Source of the DNA: Ponticaulis profundi
GTDB lineage: Bacteria > Pseudomonadota > Alphaproteobacteria > Caulobacterales > Hyphomonadaceae
Assembly (NCBI RefSeq): GCF_042659465.1
Contig: NZ_JBHSSW010000066.1
Location: 62,001-126,000 of the forward strand
Length of the DNA: 64,000 nt
Reading direction: 5' to 3'
Positions 43,844 to 51,790 of the stretch are shown in pieces. Position 1 is the first letter of the stretch, and each line of letters starts with the position of its first letter. The notes under the pieces are model-generated. The model saw nothing but the letters and a program-made list of their open reading frames with translations, had not been told where the DNA came from and ran no database searches. A program made the translations under genes and the position numbers.

Positions 43844-44731
43844 TCAGGAAGGCTCGCCGCCGCCCAGAGAGTGAACATAGACGGCCAGTGCCTTGATCTG
43901 AGCGTCGTTATAGACTTCGCCCCAGGCAGGCATGGCGCTGTTACGCGCGTTGAAAATGGTGTTGTAGACCGTTTCAAACTCGCTGCCATACAGCCATTCA
44001 GCGTCTGTCAGATTCGGAGCACCCTGGAACTGGTCGCCCGTACCGTCTTCCATGTGGCAGGCAACGCACTGCATCTCGAAGACTTCCTTGCCCATTTCGG
44101 ACTCTTCTGACGTCTCTTCGAGCCCAGACAGCGTGCGCACATAGTGAGCGGCGTTGCGAACTTCTTCAGGTGACAGCAATTGGTCGCGACCAAAAGCCGG
44201 CATCATGGAGAAGCGGGACTCGGCGTTTTCCTGACGAATACCGAACTCGATTGTGTGTTCGATTTCATCAATCGTGCCGCCCCAGAGCCACACGTCATCG
44301 ACGAGGGTCGGGTAGCCAGGTGCGCCTTGTCCGCCAGAACCGTGGCAGGTTGCGCAACGGTCACCGAAGATGGACTCGCCGCTCGCCATGGCGAACTGAA
44401 GCAGGTTCTGATCATTGATGATGTCATCAAGAGATGCAGAGACCAGAGCTTCGCCCTGTTCGTCACGGGCTGCGTGCAGTTCCGCCATGTCTTCTGCCAC
44501 AAGCGCGCGGTCAGAATGGTTGCGGATGCCCGGTGTGTTGGTTCCCATACCTGGCAAGGCAGGCCATGCCGGCATGAAGATCCAGTAGATGACGGCCCAG
44601 ATGATGGATGCATAGAAAATGTACAGCCACCAGCGTGGAAGTGGATTGTTCAACTCCTTGATGCCGTCCCATTCGTGACCCGTCGTTTCGACGCCGGTAG
44701 CGGAATCAATGTCTTTTTCATGGTCACTCAT
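43844..44731 (-). CDS. ccoP: cbb3 oxidase diheme cytochrome c subunit CcoP
   Basis: 295 residues from ATG 44731 (GAGGAG eight bases before). A transmembrane segment at about 35-57 is followed by two cytochrome c domains with CATCH (126-130) and CVACH (222-226); distal Met candidates are in SMMPAFG and AMPAWG. CcoP passes electrons from soluble cytochromes to CcoO/CcoN on the periplasmic side. The start overlaps the ccoQ stop by 8 bases. Confidence 0.96.
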   Translation of the reverse strand: MSDHEKDIDSATGVETTGHEWDGIKELNNPLPRWWLYIFYASIIWAVIYWIFMPAWPALPGMGTNTPGIRNHSDRALVAEDMAELHAARDEQGEALVSASLDDIINDQNLLQFAMASGESIFGDRCATCHGSGGQGAPGYPTLVDDVWLWGGTIDEIEHTIEFGIRQENAESRFSMMPAFGRDQLLSPEEVRNAAHYVRTLSGLEETSEESEMGKEVFEMQCVACHMEDGTGDQFQGAPNLTDAEWLYGSEFETVYNTIFNARNSAMPAWGEVYNDAQIKALAVYVHSLGGGEPS

Positions 44732-44888
44732 TGATAGGCTCCTCATCAATCAGTGGAAGTTCGGCGGCTTGTTTGAATTTCGCGCCGTTGGAAGGCCACA
44801 GGGCGTATGCACACGCAGCGAGGAAGATCACCACGAAGTACATGAGGCCCCATGTCTGTGCGAAGCTGGAGAGGGTTTCGTAATTCAT
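44724..44888 (-). CDS. ccoQ: cbb3 oxidase small subunit CcoQ
   Basis: 54 residues. A single transmembrane segment (about 13-30, WGLMYFVVIFLAACAYAL) is followed by WPSNGAKFKQAAELPL and an acidic end, the FixQ/CcoQ pattern. It lies exactly between ccoO and ccoP as expected, six bases after the ccoO stop. CcoQ stabilises the complex. Too short for the usual length cut-off. Confidence 0.95.
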   Translation of the reverse strand: MNYETLSSFAQTWGLMYFVVIFLAACAYALWPSNGAKFKQAAELPLIDEEPINE

Positions 44889-44894
44889 GCCCTG

Positions 44895-45653
44895 TTACCT
44901 CCGGTTTTGCAGATCGTCGGCTTCATAGGTCGAGAAGTCGACCAGAGTACCGAGCATTTGCATGTAGGCGATGAGTGCATCGAGTTCAGTGACTTTGGAT
45001 GGGTCACCATCGAAGACACGGACATTGACCGTACCTTCACGACCAGATGCAGCCGTGTAGCGTTCCACCAGACCATCATAATCCTCTTCAGGATTTGCCT
45101 GAGCGACGAGGTCGAGCTTTGCATTCTCGATCATTTCGTCGGTGTAAGGCACGCCAAGTGTACGCAGAGCTTTCAGGTCGCCTTCAATTGAATCGAAGTT
45201 CAGAGGGCGGCCTTCCATGAATGCGTAAGGCGGCATGATGGATTCAGGTACCACAGAACGTGGGTCTTTCAGGTGGTCAACGTGCCAGCTGTCAGAGTAC
45301 TTGCCGCCAACGCGGGCAAGGTCTGGGCCGGTCCGTTTGGAGCCCCACTGGAACGGGTGGTCATACATGCTCTCTGCAGCGAGAGAATAGTGACCATAGC
45401 GCTCCACCTCATCTCGCAGAGGACGCACCATCTGTGAGTGACAGACATAGCAGCCCTCACGGATGTAGATGTTACGTCCCGCAAGTTCGAGCGGCGTGTA
45501 AGGACGCATGCCATCTACCTTCTCAATGGTGTTCTTGAGGTAGAAGAGCGGTGCAATTTCCACGATCCCGCCGATAGCGACGACGACGAGAATACCCACC
45601 GTAAGGATCAGCGAGTGCTTCTCCAGGAATTTATGTTTATCGAACAAGGCCAT
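44895..45653 (-). CDS. ccoO: cbb3 oxidase monoheme cytochrome c subunit CcoO
   Basis: 252 residues. N-terminal transmembrane anchor (about 14-37), then REGCYVCHSQMVRPLRDE with the heme motif at 68-72, and the family block HPFQWGSKRTGPDLARVG. The Met ligand is probably in MPPYAFM. It hands electrons to CcoN. Eleven bases follow the ccoN stop, in the standard ccoNOQP order. Confidence 0.97.
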   Translation of the reverse strand: MALFDKHKFLEKHSLILTVGILVVVAIGGIVEIAPLFYLKNTIEKVDGMRPYTPLELAGRNIYIREGCYVCHSQMVRPLRDEVERYGHYSLAAESMYDHPFQWGSKRTGPDLARVGGKYSDSWHVDHLKDPRSVVPESIMPPYAFMEGRPLNFDSIEGDLKALRTLGVPYTDEMIENAKLDLVAQANPEEDYDGLVERYTAASGREGTVNVRVFDGDPSKVTELDALIAYMQMLGTLVDFSTYEADDLQNRR

Positions 45654-45664
45654 TATAGGGTCTC

Positions 45665-47353
45665 CTATTCGGCAGGTGCGGTTTGAGTAGGGAAGTACGG
45701 TTTGCTCTCATTCATTGGAGCGTGCGCGTGGTCTTCCTCACCTTTTCTCGTTTTGCCTTTGGCCGTCATGAAGACGTTGAAAGACATGATCAGTGCGCCG
45801 ACGAGATAGAGAACGCCGCCGAGTGCGCGAATGATGTACGAGATGTGCTTAGCTTCTACGGTCTCAACGAATGTGTATTCGAGGAAGCCGAATTCGTTGT
45901 AGGCACGCCACATCAGACCTTCCATGATACCAGATACCCACATGGATGTGATGTAGAGCAGGATACCAATGGTGGCGGTCCAGAAGTGCCATTCAACCAG
46001 CGTGTTGGAGTAGAGGCGATCGCGCTTCCACATCCATTGTGCCAGACAGTACAGCGCGCCGAATGAAATGAAGCCAACCCAGCCGAGTGCGCCAGAGTGC
46101 ACGTGACCGATCGTCCAGTCTGTGTAGTGAGACAGTGAGTTCACAGCACGGACAGACATGAGCGGACCTTCAAAGGTCGACATGCCATAGAACGCCAGAG
46201 AAACGACCATCATACGAATGACAGGGTCTGTCCGGAGTTTGTCCCAGGCGCCTGCCAGTGTCATCAGACCGTTGATCATACCGCCCCAGCTTGGCATCCA
46301 GAGCATGATCGAGAAGGTCATGCCGAGGGTTTGAGCCCATTGCGGAAGTGCAGTGTAGTGCAGGTGGTGAGGACCAGCCCAGATATAGATGAAGATCAGC
46401 GCCCAGAAGTGCACGATGGACAGCCGGTATGAATAAACCGGACGTTCTGCGCGTTTCGGGATGTAGTAGTACATGATGGCGAGGAAGCCGGCCGTGAGGA
46501 AGAAGCCCACAGCGTTGTGGCCGTACCACCATTGTGTCAGCGCATCCTGAACACCTGAGAACGCAGAATAGCTCTTCGTACCAACAAAGCTCACAGGCAA
46601 GGCGAGGTTGTTGACGATGTGCAGCATGGCAATCGTGACGATGAACGCCAGATAAAACCAGTTTGCGACATAGATGTGCTGTTCCTTACGCTTCCAGATC
46701 GTGCCGAGGAAGACCAGTAGATAGGCGACCCAGACGACTGTCAGCCAGAGGTCTACATACCATTCAGGTTCCGCGTACTCTTTCGATTGGGAAACACCCA
46801 TTACATAGCCGGTTGCCGCGAGCACGATGAAGGCCTGGTATCCCCAGAATACAAACCAGGGCCACATGCCGCCAGCCAGACGCGTCCGGCAGGTGCGCTG
46901 AACAACGTGGAAAGACGTTGCGATCAGAACGTTACCACCAAATGCGAAGATAACCGCTGATGTGTGGAGTGGACGAAGGCGTCCGAAGTTCAAAAATCCG
47001 AAATCCGGGAAGTACAGAATGTTTGGAAATGTCAGCTGTGCGGCGATGACCACACCAACCAGAATACCAACTACCCCCCAGAACATGGAAACGCCGACAC
47101 CGAATTTGATAATCGTGTCGTCATATTCTCTCGGATCGAACAGGATGGGACGTTTGATGCCCGCTACCCAAAGGCAGAGAGCGGCGATTGCGACCATGCC
47201 GGCCAGGATGCCGACAGAGCCGTGAAGTTCCATATTGCGGTCAGAAGTCCATGCTGTCATCAGGACTGCCAGAAGGGTGAAAACACCCACGACAATTCCG
47301 ACACTCAGCACACTGAAATCGACACGCGATGTCTTTAGTGTTGCGTTTGCCAT
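45665..47353 (-). CDS. ccoN: cbb3 oxidase catalytic subunit CcoN
   Basis: 562 residues from ATG 47353, chosen for AGAGGGG before it; the frame is open to 47392. About 12 transmembrane segments. It contains the heme-copper histidines in HTSAVIFAFGGNVL, WWYGHNAVGFFLTAGFLA and AGPHHLHYTALP, as in cbb3-type oxidases. It reduces oxygen at low concentrations and pumps protons. A 12-bp palindrome is 17 bases upstream, but no clear FNR/FixK box (TTGAT-N4-ATCAA) was found. Confidence 0.97.
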   Translation of the reverse strand: MANATLKTSRVDFSVLSVGIVVGVFTLLAVLMTAWTSDRNMELHGSVGILAGMVAIAALCLWVAGIKRPILFDPREYDDTIIKFGVGVSMFWGVVGILVGVVIAAQLTFPNILYFPDFGFLNFGRLRPLHTSAVIFAFGGNVLIATSFHVVQRTCRTRLAGGMWPWFVFWGYQAFIVLAATGYVMGVSQSKEYAEPEWYVDLWLTVVWVAYLLVFLGTIWKRKEQHIYVANWFYLAFIVTIAMLHIVNNLALPVSFVGTKSYSAFSGVQDALTQWWYGHNAVGFFLTAGFLAIMYYYIPKRAERPVYSYRLSIVHFWALIFIYIWAGPHHLHYTALPQWAQTLGMTFSIMLWMPSWGGMINGLMTLAGAWDKLRTDPVIRMMVVSLAFYGMSTFEGPLMSVRAVNSLSHYTDWTIGHVHSGALGWVGFISFGALYCLAQWMWKRDRLYSNTLVEWHFWTATIGILLYITSMWVSGIMEGLMWRAYNEFGFLEYTFVETVEAKHISYIIRALGGVLYLVGALIMSFNVFMTAKGKTRKGEEDHAHAPMNESKPYFPTQTAPAE

Positions 47354-47369
47354 AATGCCCCTCTGAGTT

Positions 47370-47381
47370 ATACTCGAGTAT
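47370..47381. promoter_or_regulatory. 12-bp palindrome before ccoN
   Basis: ATACTCGAGTAT is symmetric and lies immediately upstream of the ccoN ribosome site. It could be a regulator site or chance symmetry. Confidence 0.3.
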
Positions 47382-47490
47382 GAAACAGCCAATCACACGC
47401 TTTGGCCACATTTGAAATGCGACTATTTGGCCCCACACAATGTGCGGGAATTATGCTAGACAACCCGCATTGGCTTTAAGAGAGACTGTT

Positions 47491-47748
47491 ATGATTCGAG
47501 CAACTTACCTTTTACGGCAGCCGGTTGGGCTGTTCTCATTATCATCGGTCCTCGCTCTGGGTGGACTGGCTGTTCGGTCTTGTCACCCGGCATCTGAGGC
47601 GCTCATGATTCCGCTGTGTTCCGGACAGACAATGATGCTCGAAAGCGGTCAGTCGGGGCTTGTGCATTGCGCAGGGTGCTATGTGGCCGCAGCCGGGTTT
47701 GTGGGGCTTCTTGCGTCAGCGGGATGGAAGTATCTTTCACGCGGCTGA
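47491..47748 (+). CDS. Small membrane protein, DUF2946-like
   Basis: 85 residues from ATG 47491. A basic N-terminus leads to a hydrophobic helix (about 12-28, FSLSSVLALGGLAVRSC), then PLCSG, a short loop and HCAGC, then a second hydrophobic helix (about 62-77). The Cys...HCxxC layout is like DUF2946, a family of small proteins often found near copper genes. It is divergent from ccoN, whose product needs copper, so a copper-related role is a fair guess. No strong ribosome site is seen (AAGAGAGA is the best). A terminator follows. Confidence 0.6.
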   Translation: MIRATYLLRQPVGLFSLSSVLALGGLAVRSCHPASEALMIPLCSGQTMMLESGQSGLVHCAGCYVAAAGFVGLLASAGWKYLSRG

Positions 47749-47764
47749 CCCACTGGAAACCAGA

Positions 47765-47810
47765 TATCAAAAAAGCCTCCGGATGTCCGTATCCGGAGGC
47801 TTTTTTGATA
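47765..47810. terminator. Strong bidirectional terminator
   Basis: Perfect 20-bp arms (47765-47784 and 47791-47810) with core GCCTCCGGAT/ATCCGGAGGC, a 6-base loop, and six A on one side and six T on the other. It ends the gene at 47491. The following stretch to 48102 holds no gene, only the two inverted repeats below. Confidence 0.95.
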
Positions 47811-47982
47811 AGCTTTTTTGCCGACCACATCGTTCATCATGCTGAAGAGGGTTAATGTCTGCGGTCCGGCATGTTCAATTTCCAGCTGTCAGACGTGCGC
47901 TTTGCCGACCAAAACAAGTGACTTGCTGGAATATTTAATCAAATTTGCGGCTTGTTGATCGGATTTTGGGCGTAAATGCGCG

Positions 47983-48016
47983 CTGTGGAAAAACTCAAGC
48001 AATATTTTTTCCACAG
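47983..48016. other. Perfect 11-bp inverted repeat upstream of small protein copy B
   Basis: CTGTGGAAAAA (47983-47993) and TTTTTCCACAG (48006-48016), 12-base loop. It is in the 292-base gene-free gap before 48103 and could be a leader hairpin or a regulator site; the CTGTGGA/TCCACAG ends also look a little like DnaA boxes (TTATCCACA). Confidence 0.5.
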
Positions 48017-48019
48017 TCA

Positions 48020-48034
48020 AACTGTTTTACAGTT
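48020..48034. other. Second inverted repeat upstream of small protein copy B
   Basis: AACTGT (48020-48025) and ACAGTT (48029-48034) with a TTT centre, three bases after the previous repeat. Confidence 0.4.
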
Positions 48035-48102
48035 GGAACCATTGCCAATCGAACGTGTTGAGCTCAATGTGGCAAAAGTTAGGTGGGAATGGGTGTGAGG
48101 AT

Positions 48103-48351
48103 ATGACAGACGTCGTTGTTCGAATCGATTTGGATGATAGCGCAGCGGAAACAAAACTCATTGAAGCAGTAGATCAATTTACGTTGAGCCGGTGTTCCAG
48201 TGCGTTCCCGGGGCAACAAGATGATGCACCGGATATTATGATCAAAACGATCCCTGACGGTGAAGTGGTTTGCAAGTCAGTGATCTTTCAGGACCAGAAA
48301 TCAGCAGACGAGTTTCTCTATTTCTGGCGGCGGGCACGCCGAGTTGCCTGA
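48103..48351 (+). CDS. Small unknown protein, copy B of a two-member family
   Basis: 82 residues from ATG 48103. It aligns with the protein at 13777-14007: DVVVRIDL against NVVVHVAV, AETKLIEAVDQFT against AETRFADAMETFT, IMIK against ITIK, KSVIFQD against KAVSFAD, and ADEFLYFWRRARR against ASQFLLIWRGQSRR. The predicted order strand-helix-strand-strand-helix is kept, with a longer Ser/Cys/Gln-rich loop in the middle. No known motif. A GAGG is only two bases before the ATG, so initiation may use the AGGTGGG further upstream. The gene is framed by leader inverted repeats and a perfect terminator, so it is its own transcript. Confidence 0.75.
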   Translation: MTDVVVRIDLDDSAAETKLIEAVDQFTLSRCSSAFPGQQDDAPDIMIKTIPDGEVVCKSVIFQDQKSADEFLYFWRRARRVA

Positions 48352-48373
48352 GCGCGAATATACGGGGACAAAC

Positions 48374-48409
48374 AAAAAAGCCTGGCTCGATATCGAGCCA
48401 GGCTTTTTT
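48374..48409. terminator. Perfect-palindrome bidirectional terminator
   Basis: A 36-base perfect palindrome with six A and six T at its ends and core GCCTGGCTCGAT/ATCGAGCCAGGC. It serves both copy B and the convergent cytochrome gene. Confidence 0.95.
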
Positions 48410-48427
48410 CATGAAAATCAGATTTGC

Positions 48428-49003
48428 CTATTCGGCTTCGTCGAGGCTTCCGCTTTCCAGCAGAAGATAGGCAATCACATCTCTGCGGTCATTTGGTCGG
48501 CGCAGACCTGCAAAGCTCATTCGATTGCCTGGGATATAGGCGCGCGGATTTTCCAGATACTTGTCCAGATGCTCCAGCGTCCATGTCATGCCGGATTCCT
48601 GCATGGCTTTGGAGTAGTTGAAGCTGTCTACAGCGCCAGCAGGACGATCGAGAATATCATGCAGATTCGGACCAACGCGATTGCCCGCATCCTTCTCGAG
48701 AAGGTGGCAGGTTGAGCATTGGCGGTAAATGCGAGCGCCTGTCGTCAGATCTGCTTCGTTATACGGAGCAGGCAGGGATGCCAGTCGTGGATCGATTTCA
48801 GCGGTCTCAACCGCAGCGTCGGCCGTATCCGGTGTTTCTGTTGGCGCTTCGGCCTGAGTTTCCGGCGTGGGCGTAACCTCTGGCGTGCTGGTTTCAGCTG
48901 GTGCAGGGGTGCTGGTTGTCGGCTGAGACGATGGCGTGTTGTCCGATCCACCGCAGGCGGCGAGGGTCAAAGCGAACACAGACGTCATCAAAAGGTTACG
49001 CAT
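48428..49003 (-). CDS. Lipid-anchored c-type cytochrome
   Basis: 191 residues. Lipoprotein signal ending LAAC (Cys17), then about 55 residues of Pro/Thr/Glu/Ala linker, then a class I cytochrome c domain with CSTCH at 96-100 and distal Met162 in GNRMSFAG. The domain resembles mitochondrial-type cytochrome c (c550/c2). The anchor and flexible linker suggest it shuttles electrons near the membrane, perhaps from the bc1 complex to the cbb3 oxidase encoded next door; this partner is inferred from proximity only. Confidence 0.88.
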   Translation of the reverse strand: MRNLLMTSVFALTLAACGGSDNTPSSQPTTSTPAPAETSTPEVTPTPETQAEAPTETPDTADAAVETAEIDPRLASLPAPYNEADLTTGARIYRQCSTCHLLEKDAGNRVGPNLHDILDRPAGAVDSFNYSKAMQESGMTWTLEHLDKYLENPRAYIPGNRMSFAGLRRPNDRRDVIAYLLLESGSLDEAE

Positions 49004-49053
49004 ATCCAGTTCCTCAAATTCGGGCAGGACGCACTATGGCGCCGAATAGTCGT

Positions 49054-49089
49054 AAAATAAAAGCTGGCCACTTGCATGAAGCGGCCAGC
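49054..49089 (-). terminator. Rho-independent terminator of pccB
   Basis: Minus-strand arms GCTGGCC (49089-49083) and GGCCAGC (49069-49063), extended inside by CTT/AAG, then TTTTATTTT. Confidence 0.85.
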
Positions 49090-49099
49090 CTGACCGCTT

Positions 49100-50632
49100 T
49101 TAAAGCGGAATGTTGTCGTGCTTTTTCGCAGGGTTGGTCACGTTCTTCGTTTTCAATTGACGAAGGGCGCGCGCAACACGCTTACGCGTGGAGTGCGGCA
49201 TGATGATGTCGTCAATATAGCCTTTGCGAGCCGCAACGAACGGGTTGGCGAAGTTGTCTTCGTACTCTTTCGTTTTCTCGGCAATTTTCTCTTCATTGCC
49301 GAGATCGGAACGGAAGATGATCTCAACTGCGCCCTTGGCACCCATAACGGCGATTTCCGCTTTCGGCCACGCATAGTTGACGTCGCCGCGAAGGTGTTTG
49401 GAGCTCATCACGTCGTAAGCGCCACCATAAGCTTTGCGCGTGATGATAGTTACTTTCGGGACAGTTGCTTCAGCGTAAGCAAACAGAAGCTTGGCGCCGT
49501 GTTTGATGAGGCCGCCATATTCCTGCTTCGTGCCCGGCATGAAGCCTGGAACGTCGACGAAGGTCACAATCGGAATATTGAAGCAGTCGCAGAAGCGAAC
49601 GAAACGAGCCGCTTTACGTGAGGCATCGATGTCGAGAACGCCGGCAAGGCTCATTGGCTGGTTGGCAACGAAGCCGACCGTCTGACCTTCCATTCGGCCA
49701 AAGCCGGTCAGGATGTTCATGCCGAAGTCTTTGCCGATCTCGAAGAAGTCACCTTCGTCTGCGACCTTCTCGATCAGCTCGCGCATGTCATACGGCTTGT
49801 TCGGGTTGTCCGGAACCAGCGTATCAAGCGATTCGTCAATGCGCTCTGGATTGTCGAAGCTCGGACGAGTCGGAGCACTTTCGCGGTTCGACAAGGGCAG
49901 AAAGTCGACGAGGCGGCGGATCTGTGTGAGCGCTTCGATATCGTTGTCGAAAGCGCCATCGACAACGCCGGATTTCGAGGAGTGCACGCGCGCGCCACCG
50001 AGGTCTTCGTGGCTGACGGTCTCGTTTGTAACCGTTTTCACGACGTCAGGCCCGGTGACATACATGTAGGATGTATCTTTCACCATGAAGATGAAGTCGG
50101 TCATGGCTGGTGAATAGACGTCGCCACCTGCGCATGGCCCCATAATGACCGAGATCTGTGGGATCACGCCCGAAGAGAGCACATTCTCCATGAAGATGTC
50201 GGCATAGCCTGCAAGGCTGTCGACGCCTTCCTGGATGCGGGCGCCACCAGCATCAAACAGGCCGATAACTGGCGCGCCGTTCTTGGCGGCAGCCTTCTGA
50301 ACTTTCACGATCTTCGCAGCGTGCGCCTTCGAAAGCGAACCACCGAACACGGTGAAGTCTTTAGAGAAGACATACACGAGGCGACCGTTCACAGTACCCC
50401 AGCCGGTGACAACGCCGTCGCCTGGAGTTTTCTGTTCCGACATACCGAAGTCATTGCAGGTATGTTCGACGAACATATCCCATTCTTCGAAAGAGCCTTC
50501 GTCGAGCAGCAGCTCGATGCGCTCACGCGCTGTGAGCTTTCCTTTTTCGTGTTGGCGGTCGATCCGTTTCTGACCACCACCAATGCGTGCCTGCTCGCGC
50601 TTGGCTTCCAACGCTTCGAGAATGTCTTTCAT
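49100..50632 (-). CDS. pccB: Propionyl-CoA carboxylase beta subunit (carboxyltransferase)
   Basis: 510 residues from ATG 50632 with AGGGG upstream; the open frame reaches back to 50782 but the family begins at MKDILEALEAKREQA. Blocks GGGQKRIDRQHEKGKLTARER, DGVVTGWGTVNGR, GPCAGGDVYSPAMTDF and FVDVPGFMPGTKQEYGGLIKHGAKLL mark the biotin-dependent acyl-CoA carboxyltransferase. It forms methylmalonyl-CoA from propionyl-CoA with the biotinylated alpha subunit, which is not in this window. Single gene with its own terminator. Confidence 0.94.
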   Translation of the reverse strand: MKDILEALEAKREQARIGGGQKRIDRQHEKGKLTARERIELLLDEGSFEEWDMFVEHTCNDFGMSEQKTPGDGVVTGWGTVNGRLVYVFSKDFTVFGGSLSKAHAAKIVKVQKAAAKNGAPVIGLFDAGGARIQEGVDSLAGYADIFMENVLSSGVIPQISVIMGPCAGGDVYSPAMTDFIFMVKDTSYMYVTGPDVVKTVTNETVSHEDLGGARVHSSKSGVVDGAFDNDIEALTQIRRLVDFLPLSNRESAPTRPSFDNPERIDESLDTLVPDNPNKPYDMRELIEKVADEGDFFEIGKDFGMNILTGFGRMEGQTVGFVANQPMSLAGVLDIDASRKAARFVRFCDCFNIPIVTFVDVPGFMPGTKQEYGGLIKHGAKLLFAYAEATVPKVTIITRKAYGGAYDVMSSKHLRGDVNYAWPKAEIAVMGAKGAVEIIFRSDLGNEEKIAEKTKEYEDNFANPFVAARKGYIDDIIMPHSTRKRVARALRQLKTKNVTNPAKKHDNIPL

Positions 50633-50781
50633 GGCTAGCCCCTGGCATTTCCTTCTTTTTGGACACTGATATAGGGACGGCAGGGAATGGCAAGGTGGGA
50701 AGTAAAAAACTGATACTTTTGTGAAAACGTCCATTCGCTGGGCAGTTATGGCAATTTTCAGTCCTCGCGTAGCGTCAATCA

Positions 50782-50800
50782 CCCGGAGGTTTTCTCCGGG
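50782..50800 (-). terminator. Hairpin after the secreted basic protein gene
   Basis: CCCGGAG (50782-50788) and CTCCGGG (50794-50800), five-base loop, about 30 bases past the stop at 50831. There is no T-run, so its role as a terminator is uncertain. Confidence 0.4.
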
Positions 50801-50830
50801 CAGTCTGCTTTCTACTCCATCAGCCGGAGT

Positions 50831-51346
50831 TTAACGCCAATACGCATAACGCTTATTTGGATTGATATATGGGTTGCTTGCGCGAAGCTTTCGTTTTGCT
50901 TGCTGCACGTTGAAATCCAAATCTGTAACCCGACCGCGCTGAACGGTGCAGCTTGAAGCGATGCGAACCATTTGTCCGCGGTGTGAGACCTGCACTGGCG
51001 CCTCAATGCGGATGCCACCTCTTCGGACGCGGTCAATGCTCATGCGGCGTCCATAGTCGGCGTGGACATGTGGTGCTCTGAACGCAAAGTCAGTCTGGCG
51101 CGAGATGGCGCGCTCGCATAATGCGATGGCTTCACGTGTTTTCCAGTTCCTATTGTTTTTGTATCCGGACGTCTGACCATAGTGGGGCTTGTCGGATTTG
51201 TGCGCAAAGGTGACCGAAGCAGGTGTGCGGTTCGGCGATACCAACGTTTCCTTCAGGCTCGTGTCTGCAAGCGCTGTTGGGGTGAGGAGAGTGGCTGCAG
51301 CCAACGCTGCAGAAACCGCTCCGGTCTTTATGATATGCTTCATCAT
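50831..51346 (-). CDS. Secreted basic protein, unknown
   Basis: 171 residues. A clear signal peptide (about 1-27, ending TALA) is followed by an Arg/Lys-rich mature part with two cysteines (in ALCERAI and ASSCTVQ) that could pair. Tyr/Asn-rich ends (YINPNKRYAYWR). I do not recognise a family; the cysteine spacing recalls but does not match UrcA-family proteins. Probably periplasmic. Nearest neighbours are pccB and tRNA-Trp, which give no hint. Confidence 0.65.
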   Translation of the reverse strand: MMKHIIKTGAVSAALAAATLLTPTALADTSLKETLVSPNRTPASVTFAHKSDKPHYGQTSGYKNNRNWKTREAIALCERAISRQTDFAFRAPHVHADYGRRMSIDRVRRGGIRIEAPVQVSHRGQMVRIASSCTVQRGRVTDLDFNVQQAKRKLRASNPYINPNKRYAYWR

Positions 51347-51513
51347 GAAATGAGCCTGGCAGCTTTCTCTTGAGTGAGCGCTGAATGCGGCAAGGCGCTT
51401 GCATTCATGATTTCATCGCGGGGGCTTCAGTGTGATCGGGTAAAAAGTATAATTCCTGACCTTAGAGTCTTGCACCGTCGATCATTTCAGACTAACAGCT
51501 CCCTTCTGGCCTT

Positions 51514-51589
51514 AGGGGTATAGCTCAGTTGGTAGAGCATCGGTCTCCAAAACCGAGGGTCGGGAGTTCGAGTCTCTCTGCCCCTGCCA
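51514..51589 (+). tRNA. tRNA-Trp (CCA)
   Basis: Acceptor AGGGGTA/TGCCCCT (with one T-G pair), D arm GCTC...GAGC, anticodon stem TCGGT/ACCGA with loop CTCCAAA giving anticodon CCA, T arm with TTCGAGT, discriminator G and encoded CCA. 76 bases. Confidence 0.97.
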
Positions 51590-51790
51590 GGCCTTAGCCA
51601 TCATATTGACCTGCTTGGCGAACTGCTTTCTTCCTGATTTTTATTCGCTCAAAATAGTCAGCTTTTTTGTTGTCTGTTATGACTGCGACTATGCTTTTGA
51701 GCATATTAGCAAAGACGCTTTGAGCCCGGCTATCGATTGGTTAGGGAAAGCGCTTTATATTTGAACGAAGGTTCGGAGTTAGCTGACAGC

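Noticed and set aside
47354..47490. Possible FNR/FixK box before ccoN
   Set aside because: No stretch approaches TTGAT-N4-ATCAA on either strand; partial TTTGA-like matches lack the second half.
47983..48016. DnaA-box-like ends (CTGTGGA/TCCACAG) as a sign of a replication origin
   Set aside because: Only two imperfect copies that are arms of one hairpin, no AT-rich unwinding element with further boxes, and no origin-type genes nearby.
50633..50782. N-terminal extension of the pccB frame
   Set aside because: The family begins at the ATG at 50632, which has a ribosome site; the extension is Pro/Cys-rich and unlike any carboxyltransferase.
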